This document shows, piece after piece, positions 1 through 8,912 of a stretch of 64,000 bases of DNA (its first letter is position 1; each line of letters opens with the position of its first letter). Origin of the DNA: Deltaproteobacteria bacterium IMCC39524. GTDB taxonomy: Bacteria > Desulfobacterota > Desulfuromonadia > Desulfuromonadales > BM103. The notes under the pieces were generated by a model. The model searched no databases and was not told the DNA's origin. It worked only from the letters and a program-made list of their open reading frames with translations. The DNA lies in the NCBI GenBank assembly GCA_029667085.1, contig JARUHJ010000002.1, positions 434,001 to 498,000 of the forward strand, written 5' to 3'. The position numbers were made by a program, and so were the translations under genes.

Positions 1-1101
1 GCTGATCAGGCCTTTTTCGAACAGTTCCATGGCACAGCCAATCGTGGAGCCGGCGGTGATGGTGTCCATGCCCGCCTCGTTACAGATATAGTTGGCCTTG
101 GTAATCGCCGCCAGGTCGGAGATGCCGCAGGCGGCACCGATCGCCCAGAGCGTCTCATACTCGGGCCCTTCACCATCGCCCCCGTAGCGCGAATCGGAGA
201 TTTTGGTCACCCGACCGCAGCTGATGATACAACCCATGCAGCTCTTGTTGCGTTTCAAGTAACTGGAGGCCAAGGTCTCACCTGAAATCGCTTCGGCTCC
301 TTCGAAGGTTCCCGTCTGGGCGTTGCGGGTTGGCAAACCACCACTCTGGTTCATGATGTTAACCAGAACCGCGGTTCCCAGGGCGCCCAGACCTTCACCG
401 GTGACCGGATTCTCTTTCAGCATGCTGTAAGATTCCAGGGCCGCATCGCGATAAGCTTTCGGGTTAGCGACCTTGACGCCGCCGGTGCCGCGCACGGCAA
501 CCGCCTTGAGGTTCTTGCTACCCATCACCATGCCGACGCCGCTACGGCCGGCGGCCCGGTGTTTATCATTCACGATACAGGCGAAATGCACGCCGATTTC
601 ACCAGCCGGCCCAATGCAGGCGATCTTGGCGTCACCATGAAACTCGTTCAGGATAGCGTCTTCCGTCTCATTGGTTGATTTGCCCCACAGGTGGACGGCA
701 CCGACCAGTTCAGCCTTGCCGTCGCGAATCTGCAGGTAGACCGGGTGGGCCGACTTGCCTTCGAAAATGATCATGTCGAAGCCGGCGTATTTAAGTTCGC
801 TGGGGAAATATCCGCCAGAGTTGGAGCTGGCGATGGTGCCGGTGAGGGGTGACTTGGTAATCACCATGTAACGGCCGTTGGCCGCACCGTAAGTACCGGT
901 AAGAGGGCCGGTCGCCATAATCAGTTTGTTCTCCGGGCTCATCGGCTCAACCTCTGGGGAAATTTCCTCACAGAGATATTTTGACGCCAGGCCACGCCCA
1001 CCGAGATATGTCCTGGCCCATTCTTCGTTGAGCGCTTCAATCTTGCAGGTGCCCGCAGTCAGATCAACGCGTAACAATTGTCCCTTCCATCCCTTATTCA
1101 T
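1..1101 (-). CDS. aor: Aldehyde:ferredoxin oxidoreductase (AOR family), 3' end outside window
   Basis: The frame is open from an ATG at 1101 to the window edge (367 codons), so the C-terminal part is missing. The product starts [14 protein letters not shown], the usual AOR opening, and carries the N-terminal AOR domain ([12 protein letters not shown], about residues 32-43) and [17 protein letters not shown] near 185-200. A CxxCxxxC cluster (CMGCIISC) lies near residue 300 and should be part of the [4Fe-4S] site. The family oxidises aldehydes to carboxylic acids, or runs in reverse, with a tungsten bis-pterin cofactor in the cytoplasm and passes electrons to ferredoxin. The start follows the TGA of the ferredoxin gene by one base, so the two are translationally linked. 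The substrate cannot be told from sequence. Confidence 0.93.
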   Translation of the reverse strand, partial: MNKGWKGQLLRVDLTAGTCKIEALNEEWARTYLGGRGLASKYLCEEISPEVEPMSPENKLIMATGPLTGTYGAANGRYMVITKSPLTGTIASSNSGGYFPSELKYAGFDMIIFEGKSAHPVYLQIRDGKAELVGAVHLWGKSTNETEDAILNEFHGDAKIACIGPAGEIGVHFACIVNDKHRAAGRSGVGMVMGSKNLKAVAVRGTGGVKVANPKAYRDAALESYSMLKENPVTGEGLGALGTAVLVNIMNQSGGLPTRNAQTGTFEGAEAISGETLASSYLKRNKSCMGCIISCGRVTKISDSRYGGDGEGPEYETLWAIGAACGISDLAAITKANYICNEAGMDTITAGSTIGCAMELFEKGLIS

Positions 1102-1102
1102 A

Positions 1103-1582
1103 TCAAACCTCCATCTGCCCGTCTTTTACCGTATTGACGAAACGCAGCATCTTCTGCCGCAGCGGCTTGTCCTCCTCATCCAGCGTGAGACACTGGGTGG
1201 GACAGAAAGCCACACACTCGGGAGTGTCGCCCCCGCAGAGGTTGCACTTGTCTGCCTTTCCAGTGCTGTCGACATACTTGATCATGCCGAAGGGACAGGC
1301 ACTGACGCAGGTACGGCAGCCGACGCAATTGTCATCGTCGACCGTAACAACGCCACTGGACATGTCTTTGCTGATAGCGTTTTTGGGGCAGGCCTTTTCG
1401 CACCAGGGCTCATCGCACTGCATGCAGGTGACTGTAATGAACTTGGCTTCCTCGAGAAAAATTTCGTTGTAGATGCGGGATCGACTGGGGGCAAACTCGC
1501 CGGTGTTCTTGAACGAACAGGACAGTTCGCAGGTCTTGCAGCCAACACATTTTGCGGGATCGATGCGTATCAATTTCTGCAT
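1103..1582 (-). CDS. Four-cluster 4Fe-4S ferredoxin, AOR electron-transfer partner
   Basis: This 159-residue protein has paired ferredoxin motifs: [11 protein letters not shown] near residues 13-23, [14 protein letters not shown] near 53-66, [12 protein letters not shown] near 86-97 and [16 protein letters not shown] near 113-128. It resembles the HycB/AorB-type electron-transfer subunits with four [4Fe-4S] clusters. It should carry electrons between AOR and a cytoplasmic pool; no twin-arginine or other signal is present. The ATG has a strong GGAGG site. It is the first gene of an operon running into aor, from which it is separated by one base. Assignment as the AOR partner rests on adjacency; the fold assignment is secure. 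Confidence 0.9.
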   Translation of the reverse strand: MQKLIRIDPAKCVGCKTCELSCSFKNTGEFAPSRSRIYNEIFLEEAKFITVTCMQCDEPWCEKACPKNAISKDMSSGVVTVDDDNCVGCRTCVSACPFGMIKYVDSTGKADKCNLCGGDTPECVAFCPTQCLTLDEEDKPLRQKMLRFVNTVKDGQMEV

Positions 1583-1899
1583 GAGCTACCTCCTTCACGA
1601 GATGGGTGATAACCAATAGAACGCAAGCTGGATGTCAAAATTCATATTTAAAGGGTGGCGTTGTCTTCTCTCCTCCCCGGATAACACATTTGAGCAGTAT
1701 AGCAGTGTTTTTGGAGGGTGCCAGTTCGTGGAAAGGGCGGGGCGCGAAATAAAAAAGCCCCGCCGGGAAGCGGGGCTGAATATTGATATGGTTTGAGAAG
1801 AAGGACCCTTTGAAGGAACGAAGAATAATCGACCTCTATCTGGTTACGAGGCCGTTTATTTGTCACCAAATATTAGGCACAGACTTTTCGGTTTGAATC
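1583..1899. other. Intergenic region, AOR operon leader and upstream terminator
   Basis: No convincing gene lies in these 317 bases. The stretch holds the ribosome-binding site of the ferredoxin gene, a TTGACA-like -35 on the minus strand (1633-1638) without a good -10, and the minus-strand terminator at 1751-1777 that ends the preceding alcohol-dehydrogenase-type gene. Confidence 0.5.
1750..1777 (-). terminator. Rho-independent terminator of the zinc-type dehydrogenase gene
   Basis: On the minus strand an 8-bp stem, AGCCCCGC/GCGGGGCT, encloses a 6-base loop and is followed directly by a run of T. It lies about 120 bases past the stop of the dehydrogenase gene at 1900. Confidence 0.88.
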
Positions 1900-2964
1900 T
1901 TATGGTTTTATGATGATTTTGCCGAAGAGCCCTTTCCCCGAGAGGAATTGCTCGTAAGCTTCAGCAGCTTGATCGAATGTGTACTCGGCACCGATTGCGG
2001 ATTTGATCTTGCCCTGACCCATCCAGTAAAAGCCCTGCTCGAGCTCCGCTTTGGTCCCCTGGGTAGAGCCGAGGACATTGGTGCCTTTGAAGAAAATTTG
2101 GCGCAGGTCAATTTTGGCGTCATAGCCGGTGGTGGCGCCACAGCTGACCAGGGTGCCGCCGAATTTCAACAATGTCAACTGAGCGTTGAAGTGGGTTTCA
2201 CCGACATGATCGAATGAGACGTCGATGCCCGGAGCACCGCCGGTCTGCTTGGCGATCTCTTTGCAGATGCCGCGCACTTCCTTGACCCAGCCCTCGTCGC
2301 GGTGATTGACCACATAGTCAGCGCCGAGTTCTTTACAGAGAGCGGCGTTTTCCGGGCTGGCTGTGGCGATGACGGTACAATTGTAGAGTTTGGCGATCTG
2401 GATGCCGAGGTGGCCGACGCCGGAGCGTCCACCCATGATCAGCACGAGCTGACCCGGCTTGATTTGAGCGCGCCCGACCAGCATGTGCCACGCGGTGAGC
2501 AGGTTCATGGCGGCAGCGGCAGCCTGCTCGTAGCTGACACTGTCGGGAATTTTGACGACGTTGACTTCTGGCAGGCAGACCTGCTCAGCGTGGCTGCCTG
2601 GAGTCGTCTGGAAGCCCCAGACCATACGCTTCGAACAGTCATATTCGCGGCCGCTGGTGCAGGCTTCACAGACACGACAGGCAAAGTTGGCGTGAACAGC
2701 GACCCGGTCACCGACCTTGATGCTGGTCACTTCACTGCCAACAGCAAGGACATCACCGGCGGCATCGGAGCCGGAGGTGTGTGGCAGTTCAACTGGAATT
2801 GGGTTGCCGCGCATGCCCCAGACGTCGTTATAGTTCAGCGCTGAAGCTTTAACCTGGATCAGGACTTCGTTTGGTTGTGGCTCGGGATTAGGAATCTCTT
2901 CGACTTTCAGGATGTCTCCAAAATTATCATTGGGCGCGTATTCTCTGTAGACAAGTGCTTTCAT
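1900..2964 (-). CDS. Medium-chain (zinc-type) alcohol dehydrogenase/reductase
   Basis: A 354-residue member of the MDR superfamily with an N-terminal GroES-like domain and a C-terminal Rossmann domain (MGGRSGVGHLG near 177-187). Four cysteines (C96, C99, C102, C110) form the structural-zinc lobe. At the place of the first catalytic zinc ligand the sequence reads SALNYNDVW, as in quinone/crotonyl-CoA reductase-like members that lack catalytic zinc. An NADPH-linked enoyl-CoA or quinone reductase role is therefore more likely than alcohol oxidation, but the substrate is unknown. The gene is divergent from a FadR-type regulator, and a matching operator lies between them. It is single-gene, with a terminator downstream. 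Confidence 0.85.
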   Translation of the reverse strand: MKALVYREYAPNDNFGDILKVEEIPNPEPQPNEVLIQVKASALNYNDVWGMRGNPIPVELPHTSGSDAAGDVLAVGSEVTSIKVGDRVAVHANFACRVCEACTSGREYDCSKRMVWGFQTTPGSHAEQVCLPEVNVVKIPDSVSYEQAAAAAMNLLTAWHMLVGRAQIKPGQLVLIMGGRSGVGHLGIQIAKLYNCTVIATASPENAALCKELGADYVVNHRDEGWVKEVRGICKEIAKQTGGAPGIDVSFDHVGETHFNAQLTLLKFGGTLVSCGATTGYDAKIDLRQIFFKGTNVLGSTQGTKAELEQGFYWMGQGKIKSAIGAEYTFDQAAEAYEQFLSGKGLFGKIIIKP

Positions 2965-3005
2965 GGTTTGATCCTTTCCGGTTGGTTAGGTGTCGTTCTT
3001 ATATA

Positions 3006-3021
3006 AGTTCCAAAAGGAACT
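3006..3021. promoter_or_regulatory. Palindrome in the leader of the minus-strand dehydrogenase gene
   Basis: AGTTCC-AAAA-GGAACT is a perfect 6+6 inverted repeat 42 bases upstream of the dehydrogenase ATG. It could be an operator half-site pair or a leader hairpin; the sequence alone does not decide. Confidence 0.4.
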
Positions 3022-3067
3022 GCTCTCTACTGATGTAATTGTTTGCTAGCCTATCTAGTATTTAACT

Positions 3068-3082
3068 ATTTGTCAAACAAAT
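3068..3082. promoter_or_regulatory. Candidate operator of the FadR-type regulator
   Basis: The 15-bp perfect palindrome ATTTGT-CAA-ACAAAT fits the TNGTNNNACNA consensus known for FadR-subfamily GntR regulators. It lies midway in the divergent promoter between the dehydrogenase (2964) and the regulator (3179), so one protein bound here could control both directions. Confidence 0.65.
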
Positions 3083-3178
3083 ATATAAATGCTTTCAATG
3101 CTCTTGGAAATAGGCTATCTTAGATGCGTGGGAAAAATAATATCACTCGTGCCGTGAGTGAAAAGGGAGTCCTTAAAA

Positions 3179-3928
3179 ATGGCGATTAATTTTCAACCCC
3201 TTGTGGCAGAAAGTCTTGCCAAACAGATAGCGGAGAATATCCGCAGCTCAATTTTAGATGGCAGTCTCAAGGTTGACGACCAGCTTCCGACCGAGGAGGT
3301 CTTGGCCTCAAAATTCAACGTTTCTCGTCCGACGATTCGCGAAGCTCTGAAACGGCTTGCGGCTCAGAACCTGATTCGCAGTCGTCGCGGACCGACTGGA
3401 GGCACTTTTGTTAACAGGCCCAGCCAGGAGGAGCTTCGTTCTTCGCTGGCGGGGGCAGCTATGCTCATGGTCAGTATGGGCAAGTTCAGTCTGTCGGAAA
3501 TTGCTGAAGCGCGCCGTGAGCTGGAGTTGCCCTGCTGCCGGCTTGCTGCAGAGCGGCGCAAAGACGAACATCTGCTGACCATGGCTGAAGAAATTAAACG
3601 TCAGAAAGACCCAGAGACCAGCGATGTCGACTTCTGCGCTTCGGATGTCCGATTTCACCGGGCGCTGGTCGATGCAACCGGGAATCCGGTGATGCAGTTT
3701 GTCATGTTTGCGGTCATTGAAGCCTTGCAGCCTGCAACCAATCTGGTCATTTTCCGCTTCAGGGAACGCGAAAAAATCATTGCCCAGCATGAACGGATCT
3801 ATGCATCGATCAAAGCGCGGGACGCTGATGCGACCGAAGAAGCAATGGCCGAGCAGATGAATTACCTGTGTGAGCAATATGCCCAGGCTCAGGAGTGGCG
3901 TCGCGAACGTGATGAGGAGTCGCTGTGA
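3179..3928 (+). CDS. GntR-family transcriptional regulator, FadR/FCD subfamily
   Basis: The 249-residue product has an N-terminal winged helix (about residues 8-78, with LPTEEVLASKFNVSRPTIRE as the recognition region) and a C-terminal all-helical FCD ligand-binding domain. FCD domains usually bind a metal through Asp-x3-His, His and His. Here DVRFH and QHERI are present, but the last position reads EQMNYL, with Gln where His is usual. I chose the ATG at 3179 because GGAG lies 9 bases upstream; a GTG at 3158 would add seven residues. The stop overlaps the GTG start of acuI by four bases, so the regulator and acuI are one operon, probably autoregulated through the palindrome at 3068. Confidence 0.88.
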   Translation: MAINFQPLVAESLAKQIAENIRSSILDGSLKVDDQLPTEEVLASKFNVSRPTIREALKRLAAQNLIRSRRGPTGGTFVNRPSQEELRSSLAGAAMLMVSMGKFSLSEIAEARRELELPCCRLAAERRKDEHLLTMAEEIKRQKDPETSDVDFCASDVRFHRALVDATGNPVMQFVMFAVIEALQPATNLVIFRFREREKIIAQHERIYASIKARDADATEEAMAEQMNYLCEQYAQAQEWRRERDEESL

Positions 3929-4917
3929 TCGATCAATTTAAAGCACTGGTTCTGTCCCGGAATAACGGCAAGGTTGAGCATCAAATTCGCCAGTTGACAG
4001 TCGACGACTTGCCAGATGGCGATGTCCTCGTCGCGGTGAAATACTCCAGCCTCAACTACAAAGACTGTCTTGCTGTCGCCGGCCGGGGCAAGATCGTTCG
4101 CCAGTATCCCATGGTTCCAGGGGTCGATTTGACGGGTGAAGTGTTGTCCTCAGAGTCCCCGGATTTTAAGCCCGGTGACGAGGTCCTGCTGACCGGTTGG
4201 TATGTGGGAGAGCGCTATTGGGGAGGTTATACCCAGCAGGCGAGGTTGAAGTCCGAATGGCTTATTCCGTTGCCAGAAGGCTTGAATGGGTTGAAAGCTA
4301 TGGCCATCGGTTCCGCCGGTCTCACCGCCATGCTGTGTGTCATGGCATTGGAAGATCAGGGCGTTGTTCCAGGCCAGGGGCCGATTCTGGTTACCGGAGC
4401 CAGTGGCGGGGTCGGTGGTGTTGCGGTCGCCCTGCTTTCCGAATTGGGGTACTCTGTCTCCGCGGTGACTGGTAATAGTGATAATGATGACTATCTTTAC
4501 CAGCTCGGCGCCACAGAAATTGTGAGCCGAACAGAGCTTGAAAGGCCTGCCCAGCCTCTGGAAAGTCAACGCTGGGCAGGAGCGATCGATACTGTTGGCG
4601 GAGAGGTCCTGGCCCGCCTGCTGGCAGAAATGAAGTACGGCGGCACTGTAGCCGCAACCGGCCTGACGGGAGGCTCTGAATTGCACACGACGGTCATGCC
4701 CTTCATCCTGCGGGCGATCAAGATGGTCGGTGTGGAAGTTACGACTTGTCCTGTGCCCCTGCGCAAAAAGGCATGGGCGCGTTTGGCACACGAACTATCC
4801 GATGAGCTCCTGGGGCCAATTTTCAAGGTGGTCTCACTTGAAGAGATCCCACTGTTTGCCGAAAGGCTTCTGGATGGGCAGGTTAGTGGACGAGTTGTGG
4901 TTGACCTTACGCTCTAG
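3925..4917 (+). CDS. acuI: Acrylyl-CoA reductase (NADPH), AcuI/YhdH family
   Basis: A 330-residue MDR protein lacking zinc-ligand cysteine clusters, with the AcuI/YhdH signatures SSLNYKDCLAVAGRGK (41-56), MVPGVDLTGEV and the NADPH-binding GASGGVGGVAV. The family reduces acryloyl-CoA to propionyl-CoA, a detoxifying step in propionate/DMSP or beta-alanine metabolism. The GTG start overlaps the regulator stop (GTGA), so it is co-transcribed with a FadR-type regulator. The substrate assignment follows the family; a broader 2-enoyl-CoA reductase role is possible. Together with AOR and the divergent reductase it suggests a locus for short-chain acyl/aldehyde metabolism. Confidence 0.85.
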   Translation: MIDQFKALVLSRNNGKVEHQIRQLTVDDLPDGDVLVAVKYSSLNYKDCLAVAGRGKIVRQYPMVPGVDLTGEVLSSESPDFKPGDEVLLTGWYVGERYWGGYTQQARLKSEWLIPLPEGLNGLKAMAIGSAGLTAMLCVMALEDQGVVPGQGPILVTGASGGVGGVAVALLSELGYSVSAVTGNSDNDDYLYQLGATEIVSRTELERPAQPLESQRWAGAIDTVGGEVLARLLAEMKYGGTVAATGLTGGSELHTTVMPFILRAIKMVGVEVTTCPVPLRKKAWARLAHELSDELLGPIFKVVSLEEIPLFAERLLDGQVSGRVVVDLTL

Positions 4918-4927
4918 AAGTTTCAAA

Positions 4928-4950
4928 AAGGCTCCATGCCATGGAGCCTT
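4928..4950. terminator. Possible terminator hairpin after acuI
   Basis: AAGGCTCCATG and CATGGAGCCTT form an inverted repeat (usable stem of about 9 bp) just past the acuI stop. There is no T run on the plus strand, so termination strength is doubtful. Confidence 0.45.
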
Positions 4951-5104
4951 AGCAGGACGTTTTACGGCCATCGTGTTTGGGCAGAATTCCTAAACGTCTT
5001 GGTGCTTAGCCTGCTTCCGGTTTCTCTTTTCAAGAGAGGACCAAACTGTTAGAATTGCCCCGTTTTTGTTCTGATGATGTTCCGGTATGGGGGCCGGGAA
5101 ATCC

Positions 5105-7150
5105 ATGTCTCTTAGAAAACCTATCTCTGTTCAAAAGAAAATGACAGGTATCATCTTCCTGGTCAGCATGCTGGTCATGATCTTGACCTCTGCCCAATTC
5201 TTTTTTATCGAACGACAGCATATGAAGAGTGTTGCGCGTGATGATATCGTATCTCTCGGTGCGCTGGTTTCTTTTAACGCGCGTTCTCACATGGCGTTGA
5301 ACGACTATGCCGGTGTTAAAAACACTCTTGAATCTTTATCTATCCGTAAAGACGTTGTCACTGCTTATCTGTTCAAACCTGATGGGCTCTCTCGGGTTGG
5401 TTATTCCCGTGCAAAAAAGAGTCGGACACAAACCGACCCTGTAAAAGAGATCGAGGCCCTCGAGCTTGAAGCCCGTCAGATTGAAGAAGGTCTGCAATCG
5501 GGGGCAGAAGTGTTCTGGGACGAAGCTGGACGTCTCGCGCATTTTATGCCAATCACCTTTGAAGGTGGTCACGTTGGTTATAGCTACGTCAGCACAGAAC
5601 CCGTCAAACTGCATGAGCGACAACAGCTCCTTGCTCTGGGCTGGCTGCTCTCCATGGGGGTGGTCATGCTCTTGACTTATCTGCTGAGCTCCCACATGCA
5701 GCGGCAAATCTCACGTCCGATCGCGCAGCTCGTTTCACGGATGAGTCAGGTTTCCCGTGAAAAGAGCCTACTTTGGTTCGAGACGAAAGAAACGGACGAT
5801 GAGTTCAAACAGCTCTTTCGTGGTTTTGATGAAATGATGCGTGCTCTGAAAGAGCGCGATCATCTGCTGGAGCTTCAGCGCAAAGACCTGGAGTTGGAAG
5901 TCAAGGTTCGCACCCGGGCGCTCGAGGCAGAAAAAGAGAAGGCAGAACAGGCGACAGCTTCCAAGTCCCGTTTTCTGGCCAATATGAGCCATGAAATTCG
6001 TACACCGATGATCGGTATCCTTGGCATGGCAGATCTTCTCAGACAGAGATCTCTGACAGAACAGGACCAGAAATTGGTTTCGACCATCTATCGGTCCGGT
6101 GAAGCGTTGTTGACGATTCTCAATGACCTTCTTGACTTTTCAAAAATTGAAGCTGGCCGCATTGAACTCGATTCGGTGCCCTTTGATTTGGTGCGATTGA
6201 CCGAGGACGTGACGCGTCTGATGGAGGTGTCCGCTCATGATAAGGGTCTTGAGTTGGAGGTGGTTACTTCAGTTGAATCGTCTGTTGTGATGGGCGATCC
6301 CGGGCGCCTGCGTCAGGTCTTGTTGAACCTGATCGGAAACGCGGTCAAATTTACTGACTCAGGGAGCGTCTCCATCTCGCTTGAAGTTTGCGACGGCCCT
6401 GAAGAGGGAGAGTGCGAATGCCTCTTTGTTGTAAGAGATACTGGGGTCGGTATTGCAGAGGATTTGCGTAGCAGAATCTTTGATTCCTTTGACCAGGGAG
6501 ATAGCAGCACGACAAGGATATATGGAGGTACAGGGCTGGGCTTGGCTATCACCCGGGATTTGATTCACCTGATGAAAGGGGAGGTTGAGGTTGAGAGTAA
6601 GCCCGGAGAAGGTAGTGTCTTTAGCGTTCATCTGCCGATGACGCTTTCCAGCCATTCTGAATTGCTGCATGCTAGCTTACCGAAGTCGACTCCGGCGGCA
6701 TTCTCTGATGATAATCCTGTGATCGAACCACCTGCTAACCTCAATAACAAAAGGCGCATCCTGCTTGCTGAGGACAATCCGACAACGCAGAGCCTGATAT
6801 CAATTCTGATGCAGCAGATGGGACTTGATCTGGTAATCGTCGATAACGGTCAGTCGGCAATCGATTACCTTACGGATAAGAAGGTCGATTTGATCTTGAT
6901 GGATTGCCAGATGCCTGTTCTAGACGGTTTTAAGGCCACTGCACAGCTGAGGAGGCAGGGTGTAATGACACCTATCGTTGCCTTGACCGCCTATGCGCGG
7001 GAAGAAGATGAGGAGCTGTGCCTTGAAGCGGGGATGAACGGTTTCCTCAGTAAGCCTTTTCGGCAGAGTGAGCTGAAAGAGGTCCTTTTGCGCTGGCTTG
7101 GTGCCGAAGTCCTCCCTCTTAACGCCGTGGGGAAGTCTGTGAACGATTGA
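5105..7150 (+). CDS. Membrane-bound hybrid sensor histidine kinase with C-terminal receiver
   Basis: Order along about 681 residues: membrane segment near 15-35; a periplasmic sensor of about 125 residues resembling CHASE8 (NARSHMALNDYAGVKNTLES); second membrane segment near 170-192; HAMP; coiled coil; HisKA with the phospho-acceptor in NMSHEIRTP (His296); HATPase with N (LLNLIGNAVKFTD) and G boxes (DTGVGIAED, GGTGLGLAI); and a receiver with acidic pair AEDN and phospho-acceptor Asp600 (LILMDCQMPVLDG). All catalytic residues are present. No response regulator, HPt or output gene is adjacent, so it is an orphan kinase here. An ATG at 5087 would add six residues but has no ribosome-binding site. 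The ligand is unknown. Confidence 0.9.
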   Translation: MSLRKPISVQKKMTGIIFLVSMLVMILTSAQFFFIERQHMKSVARDDIVSLGALVSFNARSHMALNDYAGVKNTLESLSIRKDVVTAYLFKPDGLSRVGYSRAKKSRTQTDPVKEIEALELEARQIEEGLQSGAEVFWDEAGRLAHFMPITFEGGHVGYSYVSTEPVKLHERQQLLALGWLLSMGVVMLLTYLLSSHMQRQISRPIAQLVSRMSQVSREKSLLWFETKETDDEFKQLFRGFDEMMRALKERDHLLELQRKDLELEVKVRTRALEAEKEKAEQATASKSRFLANMSHEIRTPMIGILGMADLLRQRSLTEQDQKLVSTIYRSGEALLTILNDLLDFSKIEAGRIELDSVPFDLVRLTEDVTRLMEVSAHDKGLELEVVTSVESSVVMGDPGRLRQVLLNLIGNAVKFTDSGSVSISLEVCDGPEEGECECLFVVRDTGVGIAEDLRSRIFDSFDQGDSSTTRIYGGTGLGLAITRDLIHLMKGEVEVESKPGEGSVFSVHLPMTLSSHSELLHASLPKSTPAAFSDDNPVIEPPANLNNKRRILLAEDNPTTQSLISILMQQMGLDLVIVDNGQSAIDYLTDKKVDLILMDCQMPVLDGFKATAQLRRQGVMTPIVALTAYAREEDEELCLEAGMNGFLSKPFRQSELKEVLLRWLGAEVLPLNAVGKSVND

Positions 7151-7453
7151 TAGTGATTGGATGAATAAACTGCATCGCAGAATCATTTGCTTGAGAGAGG
7201 ATATATCATTCGCTTCTCGATAAGGTGCCTTTCCCTGTGTCCTTTAGGGGGTTGATTCTTTTTGGCTCAACTAAAAGCCTCCTGTCGGGGAGCTTTAAAC
7301 TGATCATGTATAGAAAACAATGGTCATTGTTGATAAAAAAACGAAATGATGCCAATGTGAAACATTGATTCTTGAGGTTCTTGTGTCGCCTTTGGCATTG
7401 GTTGCTGTCGAGCCCTCATTCTTAGCTTTTTCAGGTTTGACTCGAGGTTGTCG
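7151..7453. other. Gene-free stretch before the TonB-like gene
   Basis: I see no credible coding frame. A weak imperfect hairpin at about 7274-7296 (AAAGCCTCC/GGGGAGCTTT) may terminate the kinase transcript. No recognisable riboswitch or promoter stands out. Confidence 0.4.
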
Positions 7454-8239
7454 GTGTTTAACGGAATATTGACTAATTTCCCCCCTGTTCTCAGGCTGGC
7501 GGTTTTTCTGCTCCTCTCTTCGGGGTTGCATGGCGGTTTAGCCTTTTATGGCTGGGTGAGTGACCCTGATGACTCCAGTTTGACCGCTGTCCCTGTGTCA
7601 GTTTCTCTCCTCCTCGCAACGAATTCTCCTCAGCTTGTGGCAACGTCCGAACCTGAACAGGCTCCGGCGCCTCCGCGTAAGCCTTCTCGTCCAAAGGTAA
7701 AGCAGAAAGCCGTGCCTCCGGTGGATAAGATTAAAAAAGCTTCGGTCAAAAAAAATCCAAACGCAAAAATTGTCGAAAAGATCGTCGCCGATCCTCCAGC
7801 CCCCGAGCTGGTGTGCTTAACGCCCCAAGAGGAGACGGAGGGTTCTCCCGTCGCAGTTGCCGCGGCTTCGGTTCCGGTTGAAGAGCCTGTCCTTATGGCC
7901 TCTCTGGTGACCGGTGACCTTCAGGTTGTCAATCAAGCGTCTTCTTCTGCCTCTTCACTGGTTGAGGCGATTCCTCATTACCGAAGTAATCCTCTCCCTG
8001 AATATCCTCGCCTGGCCCGCAAAAAACATTGGGAGGGCGTCGTCTGGTTGCTGGTTGATGTCTCTGTTGATGGGTCTGTTGATGATCTGGAGGTTGAAAA
8101 AACCTGTGGCCACAAGATCCTTGACCGTGCTGCGCAGCGAACGGTCAAGCGCTGGCAATTTTCTCCGGCAACTCGCGGCGGTCTGCCAGTCTCCAGCCAG
8201 GTTCGCATCCCGGTGCGCTTCCGTCTCGAGGAGGGATGA
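7454..8239 (+). CDS. Energy transducer TonB family protein
   Basis: About 261 residues: an N-terminal membrane anchor (near residues 13-35), a long Pro/Lys/Ala-rich periplasmic linker (KPSRPKVKQKAVPP), and a C-terminal TonB domain of about 80 residues with PEYPRLARKKHWEGVV and the closing AAQRTVKRWQFSPAT. TonB proteins couple inner-membrane ExbBD energy to outer-membrane receptors, but no exbB, exbD or receptor is nearby, so its partner is elsewhere. I chose the GTG at 7454 because GAGG lies 6 bases before it; a TTG at 7448 would touch the GAGG directly. No terminator is clear before the tRNA cluster. Confidence 0.85.
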   Translation: MFNGILTNFPPVLRLAVFLLLSSGLHGGLAFYGWVSDPDDSSLTAVPVSVSLLLATNSPQLVATSEPEQAPAPPRKPSRPKVKQKAVPPVDKIKKASVKKNPNAKIVEKIVADPPAPELVCLTPQEETEGSPVAVAAASVPVEEPVLMASLVTGDLQVVNQASSSASSLVEAIPHYRSNPLPEYPRLARKKHWEGVVWLLVDVSVDGSVDDLEVEKTCGHKILDRAAQRTVKRWQFSPATRGGLPVSSQVRIPVRFRLEEG

Positions 8240-8306
8240 CCTCAGGTATACGTTTGTTCGAAATGATTTTTATTCAGGGCAATGGTCATAAAGTTCAAGT
8301 TTAGTC

Positions 8307-8335
8307 TTGCATTATTGATTTTAGCATGCTAGAAA
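8307..8335 (+). promoter_or_regulatory. Candidate promoter of the tRNA cluster
   Basis: TTGCAT, 17 bases, then TAGAAA gives a plausible sigma-70 pair that would start transcription a few bases before tRNA-Pro at 8345. The match is partial. Confidence 0.35.
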
Positions 8336-8344
8336 ACCGGTCTT

Positions 8345-8424
<80 letters not shown>

Positions 8425-8428
8425 TTAA

Positions 8429-8505
8429 GCGCCAGTAGCTCAGCTGGACAGAGCAACGGCCTTCTAAGCCGTGGGTCGAGGGTTCGAGTCCTTCCTGGCG
8501 CGCCA
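8429..8505 (+). tRNA. tRNA-Arg (TCT)
   Basis: Acceptor GCGCCAG/CTGGCGC, anticodon stem ACGGC/GCCGT with loop CTTCTAA giving TCT; T loop GGTTCGAGTCC. CCA is encoded. It lies seven bases after tRNA-Pro. Confidence 0.96.
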
Positions 8506-8560
8506 TTTTGGCTCTCGGGTGGCAAGTTTCCCGGCCCTGGCTTTAAAGCTTTATTTTGTG

Positions 8561-8636
8561 GTGGGTGTAGCTCAGTCGGTAGAGCACTGGATTGTGGCTC
8601 CAGTTGTCGCGGGTTCAATCCCCGTCACTCACCCCA
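8561..8636 (+). tRNA. tRNA-His (GTG)
   Basis: Acceptor GTGGGTG/CACTCAC with one G-T pair, and anticodon loop TTGTGGC giving GTG. The base before (G at 8560) can serve as the G-1 typical of tRNA-His opposite C73. CCA is encoded. Confidence 0.95.
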
Positions 8637-8732
8637 TAATTATTCTGGGCCTGCCTTTTCCCCGTCAACCCCTCAACTTGTGGTGGTTCTCTAGGGAAAA
8701 GCCGGGCCTTAATTGTTTGTGTTCTAAAATAA

Positions 8733-8817
8733 GCGAGTGTGGTGGAATTGGCAGACACGCTAGATTTAGGATCTAGTGCCGTAAGGTGTGGGAGTTCGAG
8801 TCTCCCCACTCGCACCA
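8733..8817 (+). tRNA. tRNA-Leu (TAG)
   Basis: An 85-base class II tRNA with long variable arm, acceptor GCGAGTG/CACTCGC, anticodon stem CTAGA/TCTAG and loop TTTAGGA giving TAG. CCA is encoded. Confidence 0.96.
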
Positions 8818-8912
8818 TTTAAATTCTTAGTAGACTAATATTACTGAACAAATATGCCGGTCTCTGCATTTTTCTGTGCGTGGCTCCGGTAGAGGACGTG
8901 AGGAGCGAACGC

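Noticed and set aside
1648-1869. A 73-codon frame on the minus strand upstream of the ferredoxin gene
   Set aside because: It spans the terminator hairpin and shows no protein-like composition.
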